DNA from: Erythrophleum ivorense
Taxonomy: Eukaryota; Streptophyta; Magnoliopsida; Fabales; Fabaceae
DNA length: 64,000 bases
Direction: 5' to 3'
NCBI GenBank assembly: GCA_026724425.1
Contig: JAIUCV010001108.1
Location: 62,001 to 126,000, forward strand
The notes below the pieces were generated by a model. It searched no databases, was not told the DNA's origin, and was given only the letters and a program-made list of their open reading frames with translations. Below, one piece after another: positions 10,395 through 22,137 of the stretch. The position numbers and the translations under genes are program-made. Each line of letters opens with the position of its first letter. The stretch's first letter is position 1.

Positions 10395-12066
10395 CATAAA
10401 AAGGTAGTTTTTATGGATTTATAGTACTTAGAGTCTAAACAGGTCAAAAGATGCATTTTGGAGCAAAACACAGGATTTGGACTCCAGGACGTAGCATCAA
10501 CTTTGGAAGGGCCTTAAAGACATTCTACTCAATGGAATTCATAAAATCCACTTTGCTGCAATGCCTACATGAGTTAGATTTGCAATGCAACTGGGATCAC
10601 TCAGTTTGGTCGAGTAGATTGGGAGATATCTCTATTTCCGTGAGACATATCGAAGGAGCTTTCTCGGACTGCATCAGTACATCAAACGGGAAGCAACGGC
10701 ATGGAACCTTAAACTCAACGGATTTCAATTAAACTAGGCACCAAGATATCCAGATGAGTTAGTGTTCCAATGCAGTTGGAATTATGCAATTTGGATGGGC
10801 AGTTTAGAAGATATCACGTTTTGACCGAAGAGTGGTCTAGACAGCCGAAAACCGGACACATAAGCCATCCACATCCGCTCGACCAAAGCCGGTCGGACAG
10901 GGACTCCAGTGCCCTTGTCCGACCCGACCATCCTTCACATCATCATTCCATCCGCTCGACCGAGCCCGACTATCCCGACCGACCGTCCGACCGCCTCGCT
11001 CGACCACCGACTCTCCCGGTCGACCCGACCACGCGAACACAAGCCCAATTATGCAATTTCAACAATTCTCAGCCCGTTTCACCTAAACCGACCTTGGAAG
11101 ACCTAGGGCACTATAAATACACTTTTTTAGCCTCATTAGAACGGAGAGACACAACAGAGCCGCACAGAAGAGGAGCCAGAAGAGAGGGCCGCACTAGGGA
11201 GATCCCCTTAGAGGGATTCTCCATTGTTTTACTTCCTTCTCATTGTTTTCCTTAGGGAGAAGATCCCTTCTTTGTATCTCAATATAGAGAAGATTTCTAA
11301 ACCCTGTTCTCCTTATAATAATATGATTTCTTTCTCAGATTTGTGCTTGTTTACTTGCATCATGATTGAGTAGATTTTTAGTTAGGTTTTAGGGTTTCAA
11401 AGAGTTCATATGCTGATTATGATTTGATGAATTAACTAGGGATATCATTAGAGTCTTTGTCTCGTTTTGTTCACTTATTAATGCTGATTGCTTTACCGCG
11501 CATCTAGCAATCCGATCCTAGGTTGATTTGAGCCACGGAAGTGCTGTATCATTCGCCGGACCTATTCTTTGACAAGCTAGGTTTCTTAGACTGCGGAAGT
11601 TGATTTACTAAGCCTAGTGAACTGTATCAAAACCTGATCGATTTAATGCTTGACTAACTATCTAAGGACATACCGAAAGTTTAGCGATTAGATAAGTTAC
11701 CATAGGAGTCGGAGCCACGGAAGTGGAAAGACTTATTTTCGTGTTTTGTGTTCTAGACGGATCTTACATCCCATATCCCTACATAGATAGAAATCAATCA
11801 TCAAACTTATCATCTATGAATCTCTGCGAATTACCTATTGCCTAGCGTCTCTTTCATATTGAACTTACACCGTTTTACTTTGCTTTCATTTAGTTTAGTT
11901 AATTAGCATCTTAAAACCCGAAATCCCCTCATTTGTCCTAGCTTGATTAGACTCGCATAGCTCGTAGTGCACTTATCTGCTCCTTGTGTTCGATACCCGT
12001 TACTACTCTCGATCTGTGAACTTGCAGAATTAGGGGTAGAAATTGGGAAAAGTTTAATCCCCATCA
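10395..12066 (+). repeat. Athila-type LTR (element A family), 5' end truncated
   Basis: Plus-strand LTR homologous to 24177-25974, ending TTTAATCCCCATCA at 12066 and followed by CATTG plus Tat RT sequence. The first ~85 bp (TGATATACC...) are missing at the junction. TATA box TATAAATA at 11112-11119; hairpin module at 10891-10924. The flank at 12067 is the same as that of element F in opposite orientation, so this is the same insertion site seen twice. Confidence 0.82.
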
Positions 12067-13150
12067 CATTGTAACACAGCACGACACCAAAACAAACCCA
12101 AAACATGTGGCTTTCACCTTGGATATGAATCCAAAACAGATCTCGGCAATACTCGACCTCCCTTCTCCTAAGAATGTGAGGGAGGTGCAGAGACTCATTG
12201 GCCTTATCGCTGCATTAAATCGGTTCATCTCGCTCGACGGATAAATGTCGCAACAATAAAAAAACTCCAGTGGAATGAGAAGTGCGATATCGCATTCAAG
12301 CAACTGAAGAAATATCTTACTACTCCACCAGTACTTGCGAAACCCGATTAAGGTGAAATGTTGTTTCTTTACATTGTCATATCAAGAACGCTAGCCAGTG
12401 GTGTCCTTGTTCGCGAAGTTCACGGCGAAAAATTAAAAACCCATTTTCTATATCAGCAAAACTCTCGATGGTGTCGAATCAAGATACCAGACTACTGGAA
12501 AGTTAGCTCTCGCAGTGGTTATCTCAGCGAGGAAACCTAGGCCGTACTTTCAATCTCATGCGTTCGTCGTCCTCACGAGCCAACCACTTTGCATAATCCT
12601 GCATAGCCCGAATTAATCCGGATGGCTGGCTAGGTGGGCGGTAAAACTATCCGAGTATGATATCGAGTACAAGAACCGAGTCAGCACTAGGTCTCAATTT
12701 CTTGCCGACTTCATCATTGAAAACCCCAGAGCTCGTCATCGATGAAGATTCCATCGCTCCCAAATGGCTCTTACACGTAGATGGAGCGTCTTCAAAGTAG
12801 GGGTCTGGTGTCGGCATTCGACAGGAATCTCCCACCAGCGAGATCCTCGAACAGTCCTTCAAGCTGATTTTCCCTACATCTAATTACGAGACCGAGTATG
12901 AGGCACTTCTTGCAGGATTATGTCTCGCCAAAGAAATCGGCGCCTTGAATGTACATGTTTTTTGCGACTCTCAACTCATCGCCAATCAATTCAGCTGAGA
13001 TTACGAAGCTAAGGACGGCCGCATGGATTCCTATATCAAGATAGCAAAAGAGTTATCCAAGCAGTTCGACTCATTCGAGTTAACAAAGATACATCATACC
13101 GAGAACACAGAGGCCGGCGCTCTTGCCGTTTTAGCCTCGATGATTGATTC
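12067..13150 (+). pseudogene. Tat element H: RT end, RNase H and second RNase H
   Basis: Plus-strand, highly degenerate. IVTQHDTKTNPKHVAFTLD, NPKQISAILDLPSPKNVREV and LIGLIAALNRFISL are RT thumb/connection motifs; then TTPPVLAKPD, LFLYIVIS and ASGVLV of the first RNase H; then LLHVDGASSK (12760-12795), YETEYEALLAG and VFCDSQLIANQ, giving the D, E and D of a second RNase H. The extra RNase H between RT-RH and integrase is characteristic of the Tat lineage. Several stops and frameshifts (for example in 12235-12260 and 12345-12360). Confidence 0.78.
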
Positions 13151-13156
13151 AGGAGA

Positions 13157-14312
13157 TTGATTGTACAACCTAGCATTCAACTCCTCCATGGAACTTTCAT
13201 CATGCCAGTATCTCAGGAAAATGAAGACGACGAATCAATGACCTCTGGACTCGAGGAAGTCAAACCCCTCCCCCCCCCCCCCCCCCCCCCCCCTGGAATG
13301 AAGAGATCAAATATTTATCTTGATGATGGCATGGTTCTAGAGAATCGTTGGGCAGCTCGCCGCTTACGACGAAAATCTGCCCACTACTTCCTTCGCTACA
13401 GAGAATTGTTCCGGTGGATAGCAAACAAAGTCGTCCTTAGATTCTATGACGAGACCCAAGATGTGATGGTCGAAACTCATGAAGGGGTGAGAGGAAACCA
13501 TTCCAATAGGAGATCTCTCGCTTTGAAGATGAAAAAAACATTGTCTTTTCTGGCCCAAGATGATCGAAGATTGGGAGAATTACATTGCCAAGTGCATTCC
13601 TTGTTAAAAATACACACCAATAATCCACGCCCCAACACAAGAGTTTCAGACTTCCATCCCGACTTATCCCTGCATGAGCAGGGCAAAGGACATCATTGGT
13701 CCAATGCCACGATCCCATCAATGCGCATACCTTTTTATCGTCACAGTCTACTTCACCAAATGGGTAGAAGTTATATCGTCACAGCCCGCGATGTACAAAC
13801 CTTTGTCTAGCAATACATAATTTGCCAACATAGGTTACCCTACAAAATAATAACCGATAACGGCTATCAATTCATCGTGGCAAGCTTCTGAGAGTTATGC
13901 GCTGATCCATCATGCCAGAGAACTCGGCATTTAATGAGAAAGCACTTCCGGATAATCTCGACCACTTCGAAGAATTCAGAGATCGCGCTCTTGCGAACGA
14001 AACATAACCAGCAACAAGTATTCCGATATTACTCCAAAAAAATTCGCAACCGACGCAGAATGAAACATTACCAGCAACAAGCAATCCGGTATTACTCCAA
14101 AAAATTCGCAACTTACGCTTTGCCTTGAATGATCTTGTCCTCAAAAAGGTCCATAACTTCACCAAGCTAGAGCATTCTGGCAAATTCGGCTTCCCTAGGG
14201 AGGGACTTTTTCCGCATCACGAGAATCACCAAATCAGGAGTTTATGAGCTCGAAGATGGCAACAGAAAAGCAGCACCCCGTCCGTGGAACTCCATGATCT
14301 AGCGAAAGGTGA
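13157..14312 (+). pseudogene. Tat element H: integrase relic
   Basis: Continues the pol of 12067-13150. Scattered motifs survive in different frames: YFTKWVEV (about 13750), KIITDNGYQFIVASF (about 13845, second catalytic Asp), and the C-terminal GKFGFPREGLF and YELEDGNRKAAPRPWNSM (14180-14305), which matches how Tat integrases end. A 24-base poly-C run at 13270-13293 and many indels break it. The apparent 217-codon frame at 13157-13810 is a chance opening and not a protein in its own right. Confidence 0.7.
13270..13293. repeat. Poly-C homopolymer, 24 bases
   Basis: An uninterrupted run of 24 C within Tat integrase relic sequence, preceded by CCCCT. It is the longest G/C homopolymer in the window. 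It may be a real expansion or an assembly artefact. Confidence 0.85.
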
Positions 14313-15443
14313 CCGAGTAGACGCGTCTTAACCAAAAAAAAAAAAAAAAGATAGAAAAAAAAGAGAAGTTCATTGCATGAGTTACAATTGTAACGAACTA
14401 CGAATGACTTGATCCTGATTTGGGTACGTAGGCCTCTCAACAAGGTTCAGCTATAAAACATATTTTTATTATCTCGTTCCGCGCATTTATTTTGCTAAGC
14501 CTTGACCAAAATTTATCTCGGCAGAAAATTACGAGTTCAAAATACTTATTTGACTTAGCATACAAGCAAAGTCTTTGGTGTGTCTACTGAAATCGGCAGA
14601 ATTAAGTGTCTCAAATTGTTTATATAACTCGGTAAATCAATGAGTCTCAATGCCTACTGAACTCGGAAGCATAACGAGTATACAATTCCTGATGAGCTCA
14701 GCATAAATAACGAGCCTCCAAGCTACTCTATACTAGCACATGCAACACTTAAAGTAGCGTCGACGTTCTGGCCAAACGTTCGACTCGCATCTCTGCATTT
14801 GCAGCAAATAATATATGAATTGATCATCCATTTCCTGAGTTTTGGTTCAGTTTAAGTACTTCCAAAGTTTAAAGATTTTTTAAAAAGCCGAGGGCAATAC
14901 CAAATGAAGTTTTGTAATTTGTGTTCGACTTAGAAATCATAAACCAATTAAACAAAACAATAGATTTTGTCTGCACTTCGGCCTAAAGTGCCACCGCAAA
15001 AAGAATCTAATAAGCATTGATTCGTTTCTCGGCAAGAAACCGCGTCGCGTCGCGTCAAATCGCATTGCACCGCGTCAAGCAATGCCGCGTCGAACCACAT
15101 CATGCACAACTTGAGTATGCAAAGCTATCCCTGCAAATTGATTTATTTATATAAGTCAACTAGATCAATAAATCATCTCGCCTGGTTGATTTAGCACAAT
15201 GCATCTCATTAAAAGACAAACCTGAGCTTAGTACATTCTTTAAAAGAATTATCGGGTATGTCTAAAATGCAATATTTATTTCGCTTAATATCGAAAAGAT
15301 GAGTAAGTAAAAACCAAAAGAACATATAATATAAAGTGCTAAATCCAAACAGAGTAATGGATAATAACCCTCACAGGCTATGTTATTACATCAACATAAA
15401 TTGCCGCGATTAAAAGAGTTGATAAAATGAGAAATGCAGGGAT
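14313..15443 (+). other. Tat element H 3' region, non-coding
   Basis: No gene. It holds an A-rich tract (14333-14365), a block AACGAACTACGAATG...TACGTAGGC (14393-14430) that recurs in minus orientation in element C at 30180-30235, and GTCGACGTTCTGGCCAAACG (14759-14778) that recurs in element C at about 30040-30060. The shared blocks tie H and C to the same lineage. Bases 15040-15095 carry short CGCGTC repeats. Confidence 0.6.
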
Positions 15444-16425
15444 CTAAGCAGTCTCAGTCTCGAAACCAGCGCCAACCGGACCCGTCCTCATTGCAGCATT
15501 CACATGCTCCTCACTTGATGGGCTCCCTCTAGCAGGCGCGACACTCGACATCAGCTCGGTAAGAATCAGCCTAACAACACGGCGCATTGTACCAAATTGG
15601 TCAAAATTAATAATTACACTCTTAAGACAAAAATTGGCGAGACGAAATAAAAAATCTAACCTGCATGGCGTTAAGAAATCATTGGCGGTGATCTCGATCT
15701 CGTCAATCTTGTCCCCAACGACTTTGATCTCGGCTACCGTTTGCTCAAGTTTCTCGATCACCCCGTCGGAAACATCCTGAGTAACGCCCTTCGTCTTGTG
15801 CACATAGTCGAGCAGCGTCTTGCGCACATAGTCGAGCAGCGCCTCGTCAAGTCCAATCTTGACAATGACTCGTTCCACGTCATCGCGAAGCAACCGATCG
15901 AGCCAAGTCTTCACAGGACTGACGAAGATGAGACACTTCCAACGCAGCCTTCTCGGCATCAAGACGGGATTTCTTCTCGAGATTGTCAACCTGAGCACGA
16001 AGGTTGGCCACCTCGTCCTGGAGATCACTGGTTTTCAAAACCTTTCCTTTGATATCTCCAACCTGCTTCTCGAGAGCAGCCATCTCAACCTGTAAGCACT
16101 TAACCCTGCTATCGGTGTCCTGAGCTCTGGCTTGTTCCCCTTGCATCCTCTCGATCTGCTGACACACCTCCTTATACATGTCGTCGTATTTCTCCGAGGC
16201 TGCGGCAAACTTGCCCGCACTCTTCACGAGATCTTTAGAGGCCTCAGCGAACTCCTTATGTAATTCGAAGTCTTTGAGAGGAAGACCCCAGCGCGGATTA
16301 GGCTTGCAGCACCAGAGTAGCTTGAGACAGAACTTCTCGTCGAGCATGAGTGGCGAGTTCACCTTCTGGTTAAGAATCACCTGGGATACAGGTTATCCGT
16401 CTCACAGACTTCGACTTTAGGATTG
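15444..16425 (-). pseudogene. Tat-lineage antisense ORF (aORF), coiled coil
   Basis: Minus-strand open frames 16380-15880 and 16028-15444 overlap and are related by one frameshift near 15950. The product is strongly coiled-coil (heptads in EVCQQIERMQGE, CLQVEMAALEKQ, ANLRAQVDNLEKK) and carries a local duplication LLDYVRKT/LLDYVHKT. A possible intron lies at about 15672-15570 (CAG|GTTAGA donor, TTGTTAG acceptor). An ORF antisense to pol near the 3' LTR is a reported trait of Tat elements; its function is unknown. The upstream end is cut by an LTR at 16426. Assignment as aORF is by position and orientation, not sequence recognition. Confidence 0.6.
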
Positions 16426-16560
16426 TGATGTGTGGTCAGGTTTTACCCACTTTTAAAATCATGCAAGTGCACAGATCGTAGAATTACAGGTTATCGAACA
16501 CAAGGACTTCAGATAAAGCTAGACTAAAGTATGAGGATGTTTGATTGGTGAACTTATAAT
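16426..16560 (-). repeat. Minus-strand Athila-type LTR fragment
   Basis: Begins TGATGTGTGGTCAGGTTTTACC, the reverse complement of the end of the solo LTR at 22138-23828, and continues through GTGCACAGATCG and the ATCGAACACAAGG block. It is cut at 16560/16561 by the 5' LTR of Tat element E, so E inserted into this LTR. Confidence 0.78.
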
Positions 16561-17047
16561 TGTTGGGGTCGGATTTCACCCCGATACATTGTCATTCGAA
16601 CCGGGAAAATGAGGAGGAAAACCGAACAGAATTGTACCGGACCGGGCCAGACAGTCAACTAAACCGGCGAACTGACAAGTAATATCTTCATGGGCCGAAC
16701 CAACGTCCACCGAAGCGACTCGAGCCAAGGCCCATCGAAGAAAGCCCACGGTTGAAGTTTGCCCTAGCTAAAGTCGGCGCGAACAGAAAAGGAAAGTAAT
16801 CTTATGGAAATATTCTCTAAATCTTGTTAAGTCGGTCTCTATACTCTTATAAATAGAGACCGATGTTTACTATTCTCGGGATCACTCATGACATCCAGAA
16901 AAGGCACACGCCATAAACTTGTAGCTCACAGAACAACTATCAATAAAAACTATCTTTGGATCATCTCTTTTGTGTTTTACTCATAGAATTCTTCGACTCT
17001 CCCCTAAAAACGAACTATGAACTATTGTGTAGGTTTCGGCTCACACA
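16561..17047 (+). repeat. Element E 5' LTR (~487 bp)
   Basis: Starts TGTTGGGGTCGG at 16561 and ends near CTCACACA at 17045-17047, directly before the primer site. TATA box TATAAATA at 16848-16855. The exact 3' boundary is uncertain by two bases because the terminal CA is repeated. Confidence 0.8.
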
Positions 17048-17050
17048 ATT

Positions 17051-17068
17051 TGGCGCTAGAAGGAGGGG
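17051..17068 (+). promoter_or_regulatory. Primer-binding site, tRNA-Asn (element E)
   Basis: TGGCGCTAGAAGGAGGGG is the complement of the 3' end of plant tRNA-Asn(GTT), CCCTCCTTCTAGCGCCA, as I know it. This differs from the tRNA-Asp site used by elements A, B and F. Confidence 0.75.
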
Positions 17069-17080
17069 GTTTTAAGAATT

Positions 17081-18491
17081 TTGACACCGAAGAACACAGA
17101 GCTCGACAAGATAACCGACGGAGACTTGACCGGAAACGAATCGACGGTTTTGCAGAACAAAGACGGCGCGACAGCGAGCCAGACGGAAGCAGAGACGATT
17201 GCCGCGCTTCAAAAGCAAACCGAAGAGCAAGGAGCCGCGAATAGCACGCTAACCCAAGAGCTCGAGAAGTTGCGAACTCAACTGAAGGAAAGAGAAAAAC
17301 GGGACGCTGCGCGGCGAAGGAAACTTAACCCAAAGAATCTAGCTTTCAACTCCTCAGCTGACGAAGCAGAAGGAGATAAAGATGAAGACGAGGAAAGAAC
17401 TCCCGAGCGAGCCGAAACGGAGTCCGAATCGGACGACTCGCCACCACATCTCCAAAAGAAGAAGCAGAAACGAGGGGTTAAGGGCGCACCGCCAACCGAC
17501 CCAATTCGTATTAACCTTGGGGATCCACTTTCCAGTGACAACACTCCCGAAATGCTGGCTAAGGCCCTGAAGCAGATACTGCTGAACCAGGAAGGATCGA
17601 CCCCAAAAGATTCTCACGGAGATCAGGACCAACAAACCGATGAAACTGCCGAACAGAGAACAGATGGCTCGCCAGCTTCAGACCCCACGGGAGCGCTCAC
17701 TACGGCCATTGCGCGTCTCCTACTTGAAAAAGGAGCGTCAATTTCGCCAAACGCTCAAACGAGAAATCAGTCATCCCGAGGCGCAGGAGTCCCGAGACGG
17801 AACAGTCGAAGCAAGGAACAGAATACGAGCCGAGACGAATTGGCTGAAATTCGAGATCGACTCGAAAAATCGGATAACGAAGCCAAGTTGCTTCGGTCGC
17901 AGATCCACAGAGAACTCAGCTCGACACCATAAATCGCTCAGATATGCGAAGAGTCGGAGCATTCGCCCTTTTCGGCAAGAATAATTAACACCAGAGTAGT
18001 GGACCCGGGAAGACTTAGCATTCAGGAGTACGATGGCTCGTCCAACCCAAAAGATCACATTACCGTGTTTCGAGTAGCCCTTAGTCGAGCCGCATTCCGA
18101 ACCGCAGAAGAGAAGGATGCCGGATTTTGCCTGTTATTCCCAGAATGGTTCTTAAACCTCGAGTCGAACTCAATTGAAAGCTTCCAGCAGTTGACAGCCC
18201 TCTTTCTCAAACAGTATTCCATGTTCATAGAAAAATCGGCCACGGCGATTAACTTGTGGAACATGCGCCAAGGTGAAGGCGAATCGCTTCGCAGCTTCAT
18301 GGATCGGTTCAAGACAAGCATGTCGAAAGCGGGACCAATCGATGACGAGATCGCCGTCGACTCGCTCAAGAAGGGGTTGTGGTTCCAATCAGACTTTCGA
18401 AAGGAGCTCGCACTCAACAAGCCCAAATAAATCGCTGATGCTATTCATCGATCCGTGGTGTTTGCGGCAGAAGAGGAAGATCTGAAGTTGC
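17081..18491 (+). pseudogene. Tat gag N-terminal part (element E)
   Basis: One reading frame from 17081, opening with TTG where an ATG is expected (TTGACACCG), so the start codon is probably mutated. N-terminal half: acidic/basic low-complexity and coiled-coil segments (TLTQELEKLRTQLKEREK). C-terminal half: retrotransposon gag domain (SIQEYDGSSNPKDHITVF, then ESFQQLTALFLKQY and GESLRSFMDRF). In-frame stops at 17930-17932 and 18428-18430. Interrupted at 18491 by a solo LTR (TSD GTTGC); the frame resumes at 20025 as LTALHSSSKATVK. Confidence 0.85.
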
Positions 18492-20019
18492 TGATATACC
18501 TCTATTTTACACCTTTTTTACATAATCTTTATATACTTTATGCATGGTTTTACCGTGGATTTTTGCTTTAAAAGGTAGTTTTTATGCATATATAGTGCCA
18601 AGAGTCATTTCAGGTCAAACGATGCAATTTAGATCAAAACAAAGGAAAAGATCCTCAAGGCAGCCTCATGCACTATCATTAACTTTGGAGGAGCCTCAAA
18701 AACATTCTACTCAATGGATTTCACCAAAACCAGTTTGCCGCGATGCCTACGTGAGTTAGCTTTCCAACGCAATTGGAATCATGCAATTTGGCCATGTAGA
18801 ATGGGAGATATGATCGTTTTAGTGAAGAGTGTCAAAAGAGCCGAAAACCGGACATCATCAAAGCCGCTCGACCGAGGCCGGTCGGACAGGGACTCCATGG
18901 TCCTCGTCCGACCCGACCTTCCTTCCTGACGACGACCATCCGGTCGACTGAAGCCGGTCGGACAGGGACTCCAAGGCTCCCGTCCGACCCGACTTCTTTT
19001 TGCCATCCCGTGCGCGCTCGACCGCCCATCTCGACCCGACCACCATCCCGACCGACCGCTCGACTGCCCAGCTCGACCCAGACGCCATCCCGACCGACCG
19101 GTCGACCGCCCCGTTCGACCAAGACCTAGGTCAAGCCGCCTTTCAACTTCTAAAGCATTATAAATACATCTTTTTAGCCTTGTAAAAGAGAGAGCCACAC
19201 ATAGAGATACAAAACATATTATTTTCAATACAAGTTCTTATAGTTTTTGCTTTCTTTCCTTGTCTCCTTCAAGAGAGGATCTCGAATCTCTGTTCTTATG
19301 AATATGAATTCGATTTCCTTCTCTATGTCTGAGTAGTTACCTTGTTAAGTGATAGGAAATCAAAAGATAGTGTTAATGCTTGCTTGATAATCGATATATA
19401 GAATTAAGGTTTACATAAACTCTTCACCTTTGCTTGTGTTCATTGCTTGGTGTTGATCTGGCCAATCAACATATGATCCTAGGTAGATTTGAGCCACGGA
19501 AGTGTTGAATCATTCGCCTGAACTAGTATTTGGTGGGCAATCTCTCTTAGACTGCGGAAGTTGATTTACTAGAGGTTGTGAACAGTTGAGACTTGATCGA
19601 ATTAATGCTTGTTTGATTATCTAAGGACATACCGAAAGTTTAGCGATTAGATAGATCAACATAGGGGTCGGAGCCACGGAAGTGGAAAGATCTAAATTAG
19701 TGTATTGAGTTCTAGGTGGTACACATTCTTAAAACCCTAACAAGTCGAACTTGCTTGCTTGAATCACTCATCCCGCGATTATCCTATTGCTTAGCGCTTT
19801 CCATCCATTGATTTAAAACTTTATTTTCTTTGTTGATTTGCTTACTTTACTTGCTTTAATCGTGACAACAACCAAACTCATATTGCTTTCCTAACTAAAT
19901 CTCAATCTCATACCTTGTAGTGCACTAACTTGTCCTTGTGTTCGATAAACCCGTTACTACTCTCGATCTGTGGACTTGCAGAAAAGGGATAGAAATTGGG
20001 AAAAGCTTATCCCGCATCA
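18492..20019 (+). repeat. Solo LTR, Athila-type variant (1528 bp)
   Basis: TGATATACCTC...CCGCATCA with perfect 5-bp duplication GTTGC (18487-18491, 20020-20024) and no internal sequence: a solo LTR from LTR-LTR recombination. TATA box 19159-19166. Two hairpin modules at 18880-18913 and 18956-18989. Clearly related to, but diverged from, the element A LTR. Frames inside (18714-19228) are repeat translations. Confidence 0.92.
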
Positions 20020-20024
20020 GTTGC

Positions 20025-20358
20025 TAACAGCGTTACACTCCTCGTCAAAAGCAACTGTCAAACCACCGCCTAACCCGCCGATAGTTCAGCAACAGACGAA
20101 TCAACACCCCAATCACAGACGCGGAAGAAACGGTTACATTTACCACGAAGGACCAAATTTCTCCGGGGCGCATAACTATCAGGTTGGTACAAGCCAACAG
20201 ATGACTACCGCGAACAACCCAGGTGCGGGAAGAGGAAGAACGCCTAAAAGCTACACCTGGACGAGGAACCAGAATTCTGCAAGCTACAACGATAAAGCTT
20301 ACTGCGAATTCCATCAGTGCTACGGCCACGCAACCGAGAAATGCCGACACTTGGGGGG
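20025..20358 (+). pseudogene. Tat gag C-terminus with zinc knuckle (element E)
   Basis: Continuation of gag after the solo LTR in the same frame (1528 + 5 bp is a multiple of three). Contains a CCHC-like knuckle of Tat form, CEFHQCYGHATEKCRHL (20308-20355). The frame is then lost at a run of six G (20353-20358), consistent with one extra G, and continues in the next frame as ELARKLLSGELKGDL. Confidence 0.82.
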
Positions 20359-21209
20359 CAGAGCTCGCGAGGAAACTACTAAGCGGCGAGTTGAAAGGTG
20401 ATCTGAAACTAGAAGATCTAGAACGCCCCGAACCGAGAGAACGTTCGGAACAACCAGATAAACCAACCGAGCAGGCGAAGCGTGGAAGACAGGACGACTC
20501 GGAGGGCCAAGCCGGCTCGCGCAGAAGGATCCACGTCATAATGGGTGGCTCGCAATATTGTGCGGACATAGTAACATCAATTAAGGCTTTTCAGCGACGA
20601 GCCGACGCAGCGGTCAACTGGTACGAGCCTCCCAAACTTCCAAACGCCGAAATCATCTTCACGGAGAATGAAGTCATCGGGATCGACAAGCCGCACGACG
20701 ATCCGCTTGTAATCATGCTAGCCATCAGCAATTTCGATGTGGCTCGGATCCTCATTGATACGGGAAGCACGGTCGACATAATCTACAAGAGCACATTGTT
20801 AAAGATGGGAATCGACCTGGCCGACGTAAAGACGACGCCGAAGCCATTAACGGGGTTTGGAGGCGAGACGACGATGTCCATGGGATCCATCATACTCCCA
20901 GTTGAGGCAGGAGGAGTAACGAAGATGGTGAACTTTTCCGTCTCGGACAACCCCCCGATCTACAATATCATAATGGGCACTCCGTGGATAAACTCGATGC
21001 GAGCCGTACCATCCACCTATCACTTGTGCATCAAGTTTCCCACTCCGTCGGGAATCAAGACAATATTGGGCTCGCAGAAGGAATCGAGGATCTGCTTCAT
21101 GACGGAACACAAGCTTCGGAACCCATTACCCGAACTGCTCCCCGAGGAGAACAGGAGGAAGGTCAAGACGAGCCGAGAGTCGGCAAACGGACTAGCCAAC
21201 CTCTTATAG
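20359..21209 (+). pseudogene. Tat aspartic protease (element E)
   Basis: The frame continues gag one base over. Charged linker, then IHVIMGGSQYCAD, and the retropepsin core with catalytic triplet ILIDTGSTVDIIY (about 20749-20790), flap region GFGGETTMSMGSI and the C-terminal YNIIMGTPWINSM. The active site looks intact. An in-frame TAG at 21207-21209 separates it from the RT linker; the frame downstream is the same, so this is a nonsense mutation in a gag-PR-RT polyprotein. Confidence 0.87.
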
Positions 21210-22137
21210 CAATTACAGATCTCCGGCGACGGCGTGGCAGCCAAGGACAAGACGGCCAAGAACAACACAGCCAAGGATAAGCCGGACAAAGATGAGGAAA
21301 CCGTCGGCGAGGAATCAAGCTGCGAAGCCATAATTTCCGTTTGCATCGATGAAAGGAACCCAGAAAGATATGTGGAGATCGGAGCAAATCTGGACGAGCC
21401 GATTAAGAAGGACCTGATCACTTTCCTGAAGCAGAACATCGATACCTTCGCTTGGACAGCTGAAGACATGCCCGGGATAGACATCAACATCACTTGTCAC
21501 GAGCTGAATGTGGATCCGACATTCAAACCGGTGAAAACTGGGACACGAACGGTTGAAGGCCGTAAACGACGAGGTGGAGCGTCTTTTAAAAGTGGGTTCG
21601 ATTTCCGAAGCAAAGTATCCTGAATGGCTCACTAACCCAGTGGTAGTTAAAAAGAAGAATGGAAAATGGCGAGTTTGCATAGACTTCACAGACCTGAATA
21701 AAGCATGCCCGATAGTTTCCCGCTCCCACACATCGACCGGCTCGTAGAAGCAACGGCGGGAAACGAGTTGCTAACATTATATTCATGGATGCCTTTTCAG
21801 GTTATAACCAAATTCGGATGCATCCCGACGACCGAGAGAAAAAAGCCTTCCAAACGGAGCGAGGCATCTATTGCTACAAGGTCATGCCGTTCGGACTTAA
21901 GAACGCAAGAGCGACGTATCAACGGCTCATTCGGAAAGACGATGGAGGTTTATATCGACGATATGTTGGTGAAATCTCTAAAGAAAGAAGAACACATGGC
22001 GCACTCGCATAACATGTAGCTTAACCCAACTAAGTGCCGGTTCGCTGTAACATCCGGAGAATTCCTCGGTTATCTAGTAACTCGCAGGGGCATCGAGGCG
22101 AACCCAAAACAGATCCAAGCTCTGATCAAGATGCCGT
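21210..22137 (+). pseudogene. Tat reverse transcriptase (element E)
   Basis: Linker with TFAWTAEDMPGIDINITCH, then VDPTFKPVK; frameshift near 21545; AVNDEVERLLKVGSI and KNGKWRVCIDF; frameshift near 21715; SFPLPHIDRLVEATAGNELL; frameshift near 21780; FMDAFSGYNQI with the first catalytic Asp; MPFGLKNARATYQ; a deletion of the NKMF stretch; TMEVYIDDMLVKS with the catalytic YIDD (about 21945-21985); SGEFLGYLVTRRGIEANP. Interrupted at 22137 by a solo LTR (TSD GCCGT). At least four indels: non-functional. Confidence 0.87.

Noticed and set aside
13157..13810. A 217-codon frame with a polyproline stretch as a host gene
   Set aside because: The prolines come from the poly-C run; flanking motifs in other frames are Tat integrase relics, so the opening is accidental.
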